A stretch of 64,000 nucleotides of DNA from an uncultured Lachnospiraceae bacterium (GCA_947173495.1 CAMWFQ010000023.1:1-64000); one strand, 5' to 3'; shown: positions 1 to 7,827, numbered from the stretch's first letter. Numbers and translations: made by a program. Notes: generated by a model from the sequence alone, not told the origin.

Positions 1-266
1 TCTGCGAACAGTTCGTCCAGATCGGTATACCCTTTTACTGCCGGGTCTTTCGCAATCCTTTCTGCCTCCAGCATGGCGGCAATCGTCTCGCTGTTCGGCT
101 GGTTGAGCGAAACCTCAAAGGGAATCCGCCCTTCCCGGAGAGATTGGCGGATAAAAATATTAAATGCCGTTGTCAGATTCATGCCGAGTTCCCCGAACAG
201 CCTGTCAGCCTGCGCTTTCAGGTCTGAATCTATGCGGATGCTAATGTTTGTAGTAGAGCCAGCCAT
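1..266 (-). CDS. RelB/DinJ-family antitoxin, 3' end outside window
   Basis: The first 88 residues of a RelB/DinJ antitoxin, the small autoregulatory partner of a YafQ/RelE-type mRNA interferase. The N-terminus (MAGSTTNISIRIDSDLKAQA) is the ribbon-helix-helix DNA-binding segment, followed by the family's typical 'FNIFIRQSLREGRIPFEV' helix region and an acidic toxin-wrapping tail. The ATG at 266 is preceded by AAGGAG at a good distance. The gene runs off the left edge, so its toxin, expected downstream, cannot be seen. The upstream promoter contains two direct repeats that are plausible operator half-sites. Family assignment is firm; activity of the pair is unknown. Confidence 0.85.
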   Translation of the reverse strand, partial: MAGSTTNISIRIDSDLKAQADRLFGELGMNLTTAFNIFIRQSLREGRIPFEVSLNQPNSETIAAMLEAERIAKDPAVKGYTDLDELFA

Positions 267-296
267 ATAACCATCTCCTTTCCTGCTGGTGATTAC

Positions 297-338
297 AGTA
301 TATGCTATCTGCACGAAAAATACAATATTCTGCACGAA
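297..338 (-). promoter_or_regulatory. Promoter and direct-repeat operator of the DinJ-type antitoxin
   Basis: Read on the minus strand there is TTGTAT (325-320), a 17-nt spacer and TATACT (302-297), 31 nt before the antitoxin ATG. The 10-mer TCTGCACGAA (plus-strand reading) occurs at 308-317 and 329-338, exactly 21 bp apart. One copy lies in the -35/-10 spacer and the other just upstream of the -35. This is the geometry expected for a ribbon-helix-helix repressor binding the same helix face. Operator function is inferred. Confidence 0.6.
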
Positions 339-429
339 GAATTAACAGCAAGGTTACATCTGCGCCTGCCGTTGAGTGTCGGGAGGTAATCAAACTTCTG
401 CGGCGCTTAAAATTGAAAAAGATTAAGAT

Positions 430-800
430 TGTATTTGGAGCGTGCGTATCTTTTATAATAAAGCCATAAAGTAAATCTGTTTTTCTTCCTGTTTTCAGAT
501 AATGCCTTACCACATATTTTGCGGTAAAGGGCATGTCCAGTTCAGGCACTTCGTCAAAATCGAACCATTGAAGCATCCCTTCATTGCTGGTCACCTCAAT
601 ATCCGATTCCAGGTTTGCAAAGTAAAAATAATTTTGGCGGATTTCCAATATCCTTTTCCCCAAGTCCCGTTTCCTCCAAAAGCTCGCGCAAAACACAGGC
701 TTTGGGATCGTTAAGCTCTTCTTTTTCAAAATGCCCGCCTGCCGTTCCCGTGTAGCTGTTCTTTATCACCCTGGAACCAATGCGGTAGAGTGTATTGTCC
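430..800 (-). pseudogene. NUDIX hydrolase remnant (5' truncated, internal deletion and frameshift)
   Basis: A reading frame entering from the neighbouring antitoxin remnant encodes a recognisable NUDIX box: GGHFEKEEL followed by RELLEETGL, matching G-x5-E-x7-REUxEExGU, near 660-735. The frame then closes soon after. The rest of the domain continues in another frame: 'EIRQNYFYFANL', then 'SNEGMLQWFDFDEV' and 'MPFTAKYVVRHYLKTGR'. Roughly a dozen residues expected between the two parts, by recall of the family, are missing, so a deletion caused the frame change. The normal N-terminus is also absent: the sequence begins at 'DNTLYRIGSR', joined in frame to VbhA-like sequence near 798-801. A TTG at 729 could start a 162-residue reading frame, but that protein would lack the NUDIX box. 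I read this as a dead gene. Confidence 0.75.
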
Positions 801-1058
801 TCAACCTCGGTGCGGGTAGTCCTCTGCTCATAATAGCTGTGAATACGCTTCTGAGCCTCGTCGATGGTGATTTTGCCCTCGATGTGATCCTTTCAGCAAA
901 TATTCAGACGTATTGAGTCCGTCAACCGCCTGCAAGCCGATAGAAGTTTGCCAAGCTTTACTTTTTTCGGCGCTCTCAGATTCGCCCTGCTTTATATATT
1001 CTTCAAGTTCAAATTGCCAATTCCTATCGGGCATATTTGCACATCGTTTCGTTATCAT
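801..1058 (-). pseudogene. VbhA-family antitoxin of the adjacent Fic protein, frameshifted
   Basis: The ATG at 1058 overlaps the Fic stop codon (ATGA), so the two genes are translationally coupled. The N-terminal part 'WQTSIGLQAVDGLNTSEYLL' is typical of VbhA-like Fic antitoxins in Firmicutes. After LLK the frame is lost and the open frame ends as a 76-residue protein with an unrelated tail (GSHRGQNHHRR...). The expected continuation 'HIEGKITIDEAQKRIHSYYE' is present in another frame, and it then runs into the NUDIX remnant. A canonical S/T-x3-E-G/N inhibitory motif is not evident; the aligned segment reads SIGLQA. The helical N-terminal part might still bind Fic, so loss of function is likely but not proven. 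Confidence 0.7.
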
Positions 1059-1660
1059 AATTCTTCTGTCTTAAAGGTTGTATATCCTTCGTAGTAGTAG
1101 CTGTGGTCGATGCCTTTCATATAGACTTCACGGCTATTGATGTCATCGGTCAGAGCAGTCTTCAGGATATGTTTGATTTCGATATCCTTAATGGGGCTGC
1201 GCTCCATAGCGAGAAGATAATCTTCCTTTTCAACCTTGCTCCAGTCAACAACCTTGTGAAGCTCGGTTTTGAAAATGAGGTCGAGCCAAATACGAGTGCT
1301 GCGCCCATTTCCTTCTCTGAAGGGGTGAGCGATATTCATTTCCACATACTTCTCGACGATTTCATCGAAAGTAGACTGCGGCATTTTATCAATGTTAGCA
1401 AGAGCCGCTTCGAGATACATCAAAGGTGCAAATCGGAAGTTGCCCTTTGAAATGTTTACGGTTCTGAGTTCTCCGGCAAAGTCGTAGATCTCGTCAAAGA
1501 GATACTTATGAATTGCCTTAAGCGCAGAGAATTTTCCCGCTTCTAATTTATCGAGCATACTGTTTTCGAAAAGCGCAAGAGCCTTTTTCTTACTGATGCG
1601 TTCTTCCTCACGGGCAAGGTCTGCGGAACTTGTCAATCCCAATTTATTTTCAAGTGCCAT
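1055..1660 (-). CDS. Fic/DOC-family protein (AMPylating-type toxin)
   Basis: 201 residues, a full-length short Fic protein. Fic enzymes transfer AMP or another nucleotide moiety to target hydroxyls and act as toxins when not inhibited. The catalytic loop HPFREGNGRSTR is intact and matches HPFx[D/E]GNGRxxR, with the catalytic His and the anion-hole Gly-Asn-Gly present. Upstream 'FAGELRTVNISKGNFRFAP' matches the Fic flap region. GGAGGT precedes the ATG at 1660. The gene sits between a small DNA-binding protein and a broken VbhA-type antitoxin with a 4-nt overlap. The toxin reads as intact while its antitoxin does not. The target is unknown. Confidence 0.9.
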   Translation of the reverse strand: MALENKLGLTSSADLAREEERISKKKALALFENSMLDKLEAGKFSALKAIHKYLFDEIYDFAGELRTVNISKGNFRFAPLMYLEAALANIDKMPQSTFDEIVEKYVEMNIAHPFREGNGRSTRIWLDLIFKTELHKVVDWSKVEKEDYLLAMERSPIKDIEIKHILKTALTDDINSREVYMKGIDHSYYYEGYTTFKTEEL

Positions 1661-1680
1661 ATTGCACCTCCAAATTCTAA

Positions 1681-1869
1681 TTACTTATCAGTCGCAACGC
1701 CGGATTTCATCCAGGCATCGACTTCACTGACTTTGAATTTCCACAGTCTGCCGTTTTTAGTGGAGGGCATATTACGATGTTTCATCCAGTCGAGAACTGT
1801 ATCACGGCCAACTCCCAAATATTCCATAAATTCCCTCATTGAATACCAACGTTCAAGGTTGTTATCCAT
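1681..1869 (-). CDS. Small excisionase/MerR-like helix-turn-helix DNA-binding protein
   Basis: A 62-residue protein from the ATG at 1869, which has GGAGGG 7 nt upstream. An in-frame ATG at 1890 lacks a ribosome binding site. The sequence 'YSMREFMEYLGVGRDTVLDW' followed by 'KFKVSEVDAWMKS' is the winged-helix form of the excisionase-family HTH_17 domain. It lies 20 nt before fic in the same direction, and HTH-Fic-VbhA gene trios are common on integrative elements of gut Firmicutes, so regulation of the cassette is the natural guess. A role as an excisionase is possible, but no integrase is nearby. Confidence 0.75.
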   Translation of the reverse strand: MDNNLERWYSMREFMEYLGVGRDTVLDWMKHRNMPSTKNGRLWKFKVSEVDAWMKSGVATDK

Positions 1870-1913
1870 GGTGGAACCCTCCGTTTTCACAAAAATATAA
1901 TTTCACATAATAT

Positions 1914-1942
1914 AGTATAGCACAATTCCCAGAATTTTTCGA
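1914..1942 (-). promoter_or_regulatory. Candidate SigA promoter of the HTH-fic cassette
   Basis: On the minus strand TCGAAA (1942-1937), a 17-nt spacer and TATACT (1919-1914), about 45 nt before the HTH start. The -10 is good and the -35 is 4/6. The surrounding 1891-2137 stretch is otherwise gene-free. It contains the hairpin GGCGAA-AACA-TTCGCC at 2032-2047. Confidence 0.45.
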
Positions 1943-2137
1943 GGTTTAATAAGGGGTTGTTCAGGGTTGTTTCAGTGGAGACCCTATATGGTATTTCAGT
2001 ATGTTGACTTCATTGAGTATTTCAACCTGCAGGCGAAAACATTCGCCGTTTTAAGTGAATACAAAATCTCTGATTCTTGATATACTTTAAAACAAGAGAA
2101 AAACCTATAAGACAGCTCTCTTCAGGAGGTTTTACAG

Positions 2138-3274
2138 ATGAATAAAATAGTATTGCGTATTGCCGACTTGCGTAAAAAAGCAAAAGTAACTCAGCAGGAA
2201 CTGGCAGACTGCATTGGGGTGTCATTCCAAACGATCAGCAAGTGGGAAACCGGAGTCAGTATGCCGGATATAACCCTTCTTCCATTACTGGCAGATTATT
2301 TTAAGGTATCAACAGATCAGTTATTAGGCTTAAAACCGCTTGACGGGGAGACATATATTCCTGAAAAAACAGCAACAAAAGAGTTCTGGAACCAAAAGCA
2401 GGAATACCTTTTAAGGTCGCGAAAGAGTTATTGGAACCATGACTATATTCGCTTTCTTATTTCCCGGGTCTGGAAGATTAATCAACCGATTTCCGTATTG
2501 GACTGCGGCTGTGGATATGGATTTTTAGGACTGTTGCTGCTTCCTTATCTGCCTGAGAAAAGCACATATACAGGAATTGATTTTGCAGAGGATCTGATCA
2601 AAAAGGGAAAAGCTCTTTTTGAAAGTCAAAAATGGGAGGCGGATTTTCTCTGTGAAAATGTTTTTGAGTATTCAGCCGAAAATCAGTATGATTTTGTAGT
2701 ATGTCAGGCTGTTCTCAGGCATTTGGATCATCCGTCAGCTTTTATAAAGAAGATGATTCAGTTTGCAAAACCGGATGGATATGTTGTATGCATTGATACA
2801 AACAGAGAATTTGAGTGCTGTGGGCTCTATATTGATGGCATGGATTATCAGGAATTATGCAGGCATGAAGGGCTGGAAAAAAAGTGGAAGACTGAACTTG
2901 CAATGCAGGGGCGCGATTATGCGGTTGCAATCAGAGCCGCACATATGATGCAGAAGCTGGGGCTTGTTGATGTCGACGTAAGAATGAGCGATAAGGTAGA
3001 GTTTGTTACTACGCAATCTGCAAATTATGAGGAAACAAAAAATGATTTTGTCGCATATAACGATTGGACTTCCGGCATTAGTGATGAGCAAAAGGAAAGG
3101 CTGATTCTCCATTTATTGACCCATGGTTTATCCCGCAAAGAAGCCGAAGATTATTGCAGTCGAAATATTAAAATTGCGGATTTCTTTGCAGAGAACCCGA
3201 CTGCCGGATATACATTTGTGAATGGAAACATGATTTCTTATGGGAAAAAAGTGAATACTTCTGCAGGCAGGTGA
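2138..3274 (+). CDS. XRE-type helix-turn-helix protein fused to a SAM-dependent methyltransferase
   Basis: 378 residues. Residues 1-65 form a Cro/C1-type HTH ('VTQQELADCIGVSFQTISKW', then 'DITLLPLLADYF'). From about residue 120 a class I SAM methyltransferase begins with motif I 'VLDCGCGYGFLGLLLL', an acidic motif II (YTGIDFAEDL) and 'DFVVCQAVLRHLDHP' before the post-motif region. AGGAGG lies 8 nt upstream of the ATG. The substrate is not recognisable; such fusions are usually annotated only as methyltransferase-domain proteins and could be self-regulating modifying enzymes. It sits between two toxin-antitoxin remnants in the accessory patch. Confidence 0.85.
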   Translation: MNKIVLRIADLRKKAKVTQQELADCIGVSFQTISKWETGVSMPDITLLPLLADYFKVSTDQLLGLKPLDGETYIPEKTATKEFWNQKQEYLLRSRKSYWNHDYIRFLISRVWKINQPISVLDCGCGYGFLGLLLLPYLPEKSTYTGIDFAEDLIKKGKALFESQKWEADFLCENVFEYSAENQYDFVVCQAVLRHLDHPSAFIKKMIQFAKPDGYVVCIDTNREFECCGLYIDGMDYQELCRHEGLEKKWKTELAMQGRDYAVAIRAAHMMQKLGLVDVDVRMSDKVEFVTTQSANYEETKNDFVAYNDWTSGISDEQKERLILHLLTHGLSRKEAEDYCSRNIKIADFFAENPTAGYTFVNGNMISYGKKVNTSAGR

Positions 3275-3349
3275 TTATGCGGCTGTTCCCGCCATAACGC
3301 AGATACAGGGGCTGATGAGAAGAGTTAATTTTAAAAATGCACAATGAAT

Positions 3350-3378
3350 TTGAAATTTCTAATAATATCTGGTAAAAT
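3350..3378 (+). promoter_or_regulatory. Candidate promoter of the AbiEi-type gene
   Basis: TTGAAA (3350-3355), 17-nt spacer, TAAAAT (3373-3378). The start codon is 85 nt further on, across an AT-rich leader (3380-3450) that also contains a stand-alone TATAAT at 3386. Confidence 0.5.
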
Positions 3379-3462
3379 GAAAACATATAATTTTTAAAAA
3401 GTCACAAAGTATTAAAAAAAGAAAATATATTGTGCTAATTTTAAAACAGAAGGGGATGCGTA

Positions 3463-4227
3463 ATGAAGCATTATGAAAAAATGCTTGCAAAAGGATGTTT
3501 TTCAAGGGAACAACTGATAGAGCTTGTTGGAACAGCGACAGCGGCGAATCAGGTAATCTATGAATATCAGAAAAAAGGACTGATAGAAAAGGTCAAAAGG
3601 GATTTTTATGTGGTAATCAGTATGGAAACGAAACAGCCGGTTTTCTCCCGTTATCAGATAGGTTCCCATCTGTTTTCGGATGCGTGTATCACGCATCATA
3701 GTGCATTTGAAGTATATGGATATGGAAGTCAGGTGTTTTATGAGTGCTATGTTGCAACGGACAAACGATTTAACGATTTTGAGTATGACGGGGTGAAGTA
3801 TCGGCGCATAGAGCGTAAGCCTGATATGGAAGTAGTAGAGCAGGGAAGCATACGAGTGACATCCGTAGAGCAGACCGTTGTAGACAGTATCCGTGACTTT
3901 GAAAAGATAGCAGGTCTTGAGGAAGTGGTACGTTGCATGATGCTGGTGCCGGGGCTGAATGAGCAGAAAGTTCTGGAATGTCTGATAAGAAATAGTAATG
4001 GCTTTCTGTATCAGAAATGCGGATACCTTTTTGAAAAAATGCAGGAAGAATTTCATTTTTCTACCGGCTTTTTTGAAGAGTGTGAGAAACATTCCTCTGA
4101 TGCAAAGCGTTATCTGATGAAAGAGTCATGGGATAATGTATTTCATAAACGCTGGAAGCTTTATGCACCAACTTCGCTGAAAGGACTAATAGATAAGGGG
4201 GGTTATGATTATGATGCAATGGGATAG
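3463..4227 (+). CDS. AbiEi-family antitoxin (type IV toxin-antitoxin)
   Basis: 254 residues, the usual length. AbiEi proteins have an N-terminal winged helix that represses their promoter and a C-terminal domain that neutralises the AbiEii nucleotidyltransferase. Here 'CFSREQLIELVGTATAANQV' and 'QKKGLIEKVKRDFYVV' form the winged helix. 'SDACITHHSAFEVYGYG' and 'SVEQTVVDSIRDFEKIAGL' are characteristic of the C-terminal domain. The reading frame is intact and ends overlapping the start of the toxin remnant, preserving the bicistronic arrangement. Because the partner is broken, this is now probably an orphan repressor/antitoxin. Confidence 0.85.
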   Translation: MKHYEKMLAKGCFSREQLIELVGTATAANQVIYEYQKKGLIEKVKRDFYVVISMETKQPVFSRYQIGSHLFSDACITHHSAFEVYGYGSQVFYECYVATDKRFNDFEYDGVKYRRIERKPDMEVVEQGSIRVTSVEQTVVDSIRDFEKIAGLEEVVRCMMLVPGLNEQKVLECLIRNSNGFLYQKCGYLFEKMQEEFHFSTGFFEECEKHSSDAKRYLMKESWDNVFHKRWKLYAPTSLKGLIDKGGYDYDAMG

Positions 4228-4535
4228 ATTAACTCTGGGCAGAATGGCAAAAGAATTGGGATTTCTGAGAGATTCGCTGTCATGTACTTCCAGTAGCAAG
4301 AAGAGAAGTGAAATTGCCATGGTGTGCTGTGTTCTATAGTGCAATCGGAGCAGCACAGCCACCGGAAAAATTTGAGCTTGATAATATCGGGAAAGTAAGG
4401 GAGGAAGAACTGTTCTGGAAAGCTTTTTCAGAAGGAAATTACTATCCTGACTGGGTATTTGGGCATAGTAATGAGCTTATGAATGTTGCAAAGCATCCAA
4501 TGGCATTATGGAAGTACAGGAACAAGGAAGCTTAA
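4211..4535 (+). pseudogene. AbiEii-type toxin remnant with large internal deletion
   Basis: The first piece (ATG about 4211, after a purine-rich AAGGGGGG) reads 'MMQWDRLTLGRMAKELGFLRD', an AbiEii-like N-terminus, overlapping the AbiEi stop. Near 4280 the frame breaks. A second frame then supplies 'CHVLPVARREVKLPWC' and 'PPEKFELDNIGKVREEELFW', ending with 'HPMALWKYRN', which resembles the AbiEii C-terminus. AbiEii proteins are around 280-300 residues; only about 25 N-terminal and 80 C-terminal residues remain and the nucleotidyltransferase core is missing. The identity of the second piece rests on recall of the family and on position. Past 4535 to 4634 I see nothing. Confidence 0.7.
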
Positions 4536-4634
4536 GAAATATTTGGCGAATTGGCTCGGTGCGGTAATCAATTTGGCGGGAGATATTAAGCAATACATGT
4601 TGTAAGTACGATTACATTAAGAAAACAGGCATAT

Positions 4635-5231
4635 TCAAAAATCTTTATCAAACTCAATCACAGCTTCACGGTTAAGATCGTCATTATAGATATCCGACTC
4701 AAAAAACTTTCCGCCGTAAACACTTTTCAGATATCCTTCTCTTAATTCCATAGCCATAAAAGCAGGATAATTATGGCCCTCAGCATCAGATATGCCATAA
4801 ATGACTGCCTCCTTGAAACCAAACTGTGGATAGTATTCCGGTCTTCCGAAAAACAAAATAGCACCGTAACCAAGTTTTTTGGCTTTCTCGATCATTGTTT
4901 CAATGAGTGCCTGACCAATGCCCTGACGCTGATATTCAGGAAGTACGCTCAAAGGGCCAAAGTTAAGGACGGGAAGTGTATAGCTTTCCGTTTTAACGAC
5001 TGCTTTACTGCAAATAATGTGTCCGACTATCGTTCCGCTTTTTAGTTGAGCAACTAAACTCAATTCAATAATACCGTCACGGTGTCTTAACTCATGAACC
5101 ATCCAATGTTCATAAGGACAACCAATTTTACCACGCCTGATTCTGTCAGGATAATTGAATGCTGCTCTCGCCAGTTCTTCTACCTTTTGATAATCATTTT
5201 CTTCTTCCCGCCTGACGATTATATGTTCCAT
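4635..5231 (-). CDS. GNAT-family N-acetyltransferase (YhbS-like)
   Basis: 198 residues from the ATG at 5231; GGGAGG lies 13 nt upstream, longer than ideal, and an upstream in-frame TTG at 5252 is the alternative. The acetyl-CoA pyrophosphate-binding motif A reads 'PEYQRQGIGQALIETMIEKA' (R/Q-x-x-G-x-G). The following 'YYPQFGFKEA' is the typical GNAT beta-bulge/tail region of the YhbS subgroup. It transfers an acetyl group from acetyl-CoA to an unknown amine. It lies alone, in the same direction as two further GNAT genes. Confidence 0.85.
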   Translation of the reverse strand: MEHIIVRREEENDYQKVEELARAAFNYPDRIRRGKIGCPYEHWMVHELRHRDGIIELSLVAQLKSGTIVGHIICSKAVVKTESYTLPVLNFGPLSVLPEYQRQGIGQALIETMIEKAKKLGYGAILFFGRPEYYPQFGFKEAVIYGISDAEGHNYPAFMAMELREGYLKSVYGGKFFESDIYNDDLNREAVIEFDKDF

Positions 5232-5369
5232 CTTTATATAAAAGCCTCCCAAACCTATTCACAAGCCACATAAATGCCGGATGTCTGGAGTGTGGATAGT
5301 GGCTACAACCCGCTTCCAGACTAACGCTAAAAATATGATAAAAGTTCTAGTTAATTGGCACGGCATAAG

Positions 5370-5894
5370 TCACGCCGGGTGTTTCGCCGGAAGCGCAATC
5401 CAGTATCTCTGCATCAGGGTATTTCCATCGGTGATTTCATTTTCCAGGACACCCCCGTTTTTCATAATGATTCTTGCAGAGGAAAGGTTGCTCTTGTCAC
5501 AACACACCAGAACATTTTTAAGATCCAGTTTTGCACATTCTTCCAGTGCCAGAGAAAGCATTTTTGTTCCATAGCCTTTTCCTCGTTCGCCGGGTCTGAT
5601 TCCTGCCCCGACATGACCGCCCCCGCTTGCTAAGTCCTCATTGAGATAGTGTCTGATATTGACCGCCCCTATAAAAAGGTTTCTGTCCGTATCCAGACAA
5701 AAGAATGTGGTGTCCGGAACATACTTTCCGAATGACTCTTTTATTTCCAGACTTTCTATGTATTCTCCTATGTTATGGTAGTCGCATTTCCCTATAGACC
5801 ACGGTACGATTTTTTCATTGGTATTTGTCCATTCATCCATCATTTCATTCAGCAGCGGTATGTACTTTTCGTCCATTTTTACCAATTTCAACAT
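5370..5894 (-). CDS. GNAT-family N-acetyltransferase (COG3981-like)
   Basis: 174 residues. Motif A is 'RPGERGKGYGTKMLSLAL', preceded by 'HVGAGI' on the beta-4 strand and followed by 'SNLSSARIIMKNGGVLENE', the classical GNAT motif B. The 'FIGAVNIRHYLNEDLASGGG' stretch is typical of the COG3981 group. GAGGAG stands 9 nt before the ATG. It starts 18 nt after the stop of the next GNAT gene, so the two are probably co-transcribed. Substrate unknown. Confidence 0.85.
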   Translation of the reverse strand: MLKLVKMDEKYIPLLNEMMDEWTNTNEKIVPWSIGKCDYHNIGEYIESLEIKESFGKYVPDTTFFCLDTDRNLFIGAVNIRHYLNEDLASGGGHVGAGIRPGERGKGYGTKMLSLALEECAKLDLKNVLVCCDKSNLSSARIIMKNGGVLENEITDGNTLMQRYWIALPAKHPA

Positions 5895-5912
5895 GGGATG
5901 CGTCTCCTCTTC

Positions 5913-6500
5913 TTAAATGCCGTTTTCCGTTCCCCGTTCACCCCTTAGAGAGTGTAGCTTTATCATTTCTGACCATGAATCGCAAGTCAGTTTATATTCA
6001 TAGCTTTTGAAAGTAATCGGATTTCCGTGCTCATCGTTGCAGAATGAACCCGTGGACTCCTTTACTATCGGCAGGCCCAGCCTTTCCAGCAGCCTGCAGG
6101 ACGGAATGTTTGCAGCCGCCGTCCCGGTAATAACCTCCTTTGCGCCAAGCTCTTCGAAGACATAGGAAATATAAGCCATGCAGCTCTCATATGCATAGCC
6201 CCGGCCATAGTGGTCCGGGCTGAAGATATATCCAAGATTGTAGACACCTTCTCTGTCTGCAGGGTTCATACAGACCATCCCTACCAGGACACCGCTCTCT
6301 TTCTCGCATACAGCCAGGTAATCATCTCCTTTAGAGAACCATTCACAGACTCCCTGGATCCCCTCGTCGTCCATAGGCCATTGGCTGTCATATTTACCGT
6401 AAGCGGATGACATATAAGGGACAATCATTTTTTTTAAGGAATTCCAATCTGCTGTGGCAAAATTCCGAAGAATCAGCCTTGCTGTCCGTATCTCTCTCAT
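5913..6500 (-). CDS. GNAT-family N-acetyltransferase (RimJ/RimL-type)
   Basis: 195 residues beginning 'MREIRTARLILRNF', the standard start of RimJ/RimL-like acetyltransferases. The acetyl-CoA-binding stretch is 'FSPDHYGRGYAYESCMAYIS', in which the usual RGxG/A appears as GRGYA. Motif B is 'NIPSCRLLERLGLPIVKEST'. Family members acetylate N-termini of ribosomal proteins, antibiotics or small metabolites; the target here is unknown. It is the upstream gene of a two-gene GNAT unit. Bases 6501-6591 before the next gene hold nothing I recognise. Confidence 0.85.
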   Translation of the reverse strand: MREIRTARLILRNFATADWNSLKKMIVPYMSSAYGKYDSQWPMDDEGIQGVCEWFSKGDDYLAVCEKESGVLVGMVCMNPADREGVYNLGYIFSPDHYGRGYAYESCMAYISYVFEELGAKEVITGTAAANIPSCRLLERLGLPIVKESTGSFCNDEHGNPITFKSYEYKLTCDSWSEMIKLHSLRGERGTENGI

Positions 6501-6591
6501 AATCCTTGCTGCGCCCCTCTCTTTTCTGTTTAAGCTCTTTACTCATGGATTTGCGCTTTATGTATCCACTGAACTATGTCAAAGCCGTTTG

Positions 6592-7827
6592 TTACCACCG
6601 CGCCAGAATTTCCTCTATAAGGATAATGGCCTGCCGCTCGTATTCTTTACAGGCCGTCAGCACATCGGCAATTACCAGACGTGCGGATTGTGACCAGGCG
6701 GTAAAGGGATAGGCGTTCAGGGTGGCCGCGACCAGATCATTGGGAATTATCTTACTCAATTCAGACACCATTTTACCATAAAGAGCAGCCAAGTCCCACA
6801 GCTTTTTCCCATTTTTTCCGGGAACAAGAGGAGACTTCTCAACCCAGAAATCCCGGGCAGCCCTTCGGGCATCAATCAAACAGGCCAGTAGATTATGGCC
6901 GTTACCTGTAGTCCCATATTGCGTCAAAGCAGCAAAACTGCTATCCTCCAGCCGAAGAGAATCGATCAGGATATCATAGGCCTGCCTGCCGAAGTAATAG
7001 GTGCCGCCACACTGTGGCGCCGCTGTGTAAATGTTCAGAGCTGTTTCCAGAGAGGCCTTTAATGCTTCCTGTATGGGCAAAGGGGATGTCCGTTCCTGCA
7101 GAAAATATACATAATGAGGATCTGTCCGGGAATAGCAGTCGGCAAGAAAATAATGATTGTCTGTGAAAATATCTTCCACGCCTGGCTTTAGAAAGTCAAA
7201 ATAGCTTCTCCCATAGAACCGTCCGTCTCCGGTATAGCCGCACAGGACGCCCCATTCCATCTCTACCCGCGGCTGTATAAGCATAACAGGCTTTGCACAA
7301 TGAATGGCCTCTTTTACGCAGGCATCCATCCGGTCAAAGGAAAGAGAGGCACGCTTCACCCCGACTGCACGCTCCAATACAGCCGCAGGATCATAAAGAA
7401 TATGGGGCATGGTGGCAGAAGGACACCAATTTTTTGTCATGGAAAAATAATAACAGGATCCGGAATATCCCATTACCTCCGCATATGTCAACGATATGCC
7501 GAAGACATCCAACAAAAGCCGCATACAGCCAGCCCAGGTACAATCCTGCATATCTCCCCATTTCAGAGTGAGAACCGCATCAATATAGCATCCGCCCAGG
7601 TAATATTTTACCGAATATTTCCCGGGAATGAGCAGGGAATCAATGGAAACTGAAAGCAATTTTGAGATGTCAGGTAATAGATTGCTTTCCGGGAGATTTT
7701 TACCTGTTTCCCATTTCGATACCGCCTGAGGCGATACATTCAGAAGCTCTGCAAACCTTTCTCCGGTTAAGCCCTGCTTTTTTCGCAATGTGGCCAGGTT
7801 CTCTCCGAATTGTTTTAAATTTATCAT
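6592..7827 (-). CDS. XRE-type regulator fused to a BtrH-like/papain-like domain
   Basis: 411 residues. Residues 1-65 are a Cro/C1 HTH ('GLTGERFAELLNVSPQAVSKW', 'LPDISKLLSVSIDSLL'). The remaining ~340 residues resemble the BtrH N-terminal family, with a Cys-rich start ('DCTWAGCMRLLLDVFG', 'YSGSCYYFS'), a middle 'AIHCAKPVMLIQPR' and a helical C-terminal half. BtrH transfers an acyl group during butirosin synthesis and its fold is papain-like, so this may be a ligand- or peptide-responsive regulator. That reading is inference. AAGGAGG precedes the ATG at 7827. No biosynthetic genes flank it. The 177-nt gap to the next gene holds a GAGATGC-AAA-GCATCTC palindrome (7943-7959). Confidence 0.65.
   Translation of the reverse strand: MINLKQFGENLATLRKKQGLTGERFAELLNVSPQAVSKWETGKNLPESNLLPDISKLLSVSIDSLLIPGKYSVKYYLGGCYIDAVLTLKWGDMQDCTWAGCMRLLLDVFGISLTYAEVMGYSGSCYYFSMTKNWCPSATMPHILYDPAAVLERAVGVKRASLSFDRMDACVKEAIHCAKPVMLIQPRVEMEWGVLCGYTGDGRFYGRSYFDFLKPGVEDIFTDNHYFLADCYSRTDPHYVYFLQERTSPLPIQEALKASLETALNIYTAAPQCGGTYYFGRQAYDILIDSLRLEDSSFAALTQYGTTGNGHNLLACLIDARRAARDFWVEKSPLVPGKNGKKLWDLAALYGKMVSELSKIIPNDLVAATLNAYPFTAWSQSARLVIADVLTACKEYERQAIILIEEILARW

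Noticed and set aside
241-729. 162-codon minus-strand frame as an intact NUDIX protein
   Set aside because: Lacks the NUDIX box, which is in another frame upstream, and reads through the antitoxin promoter at its 3' end.
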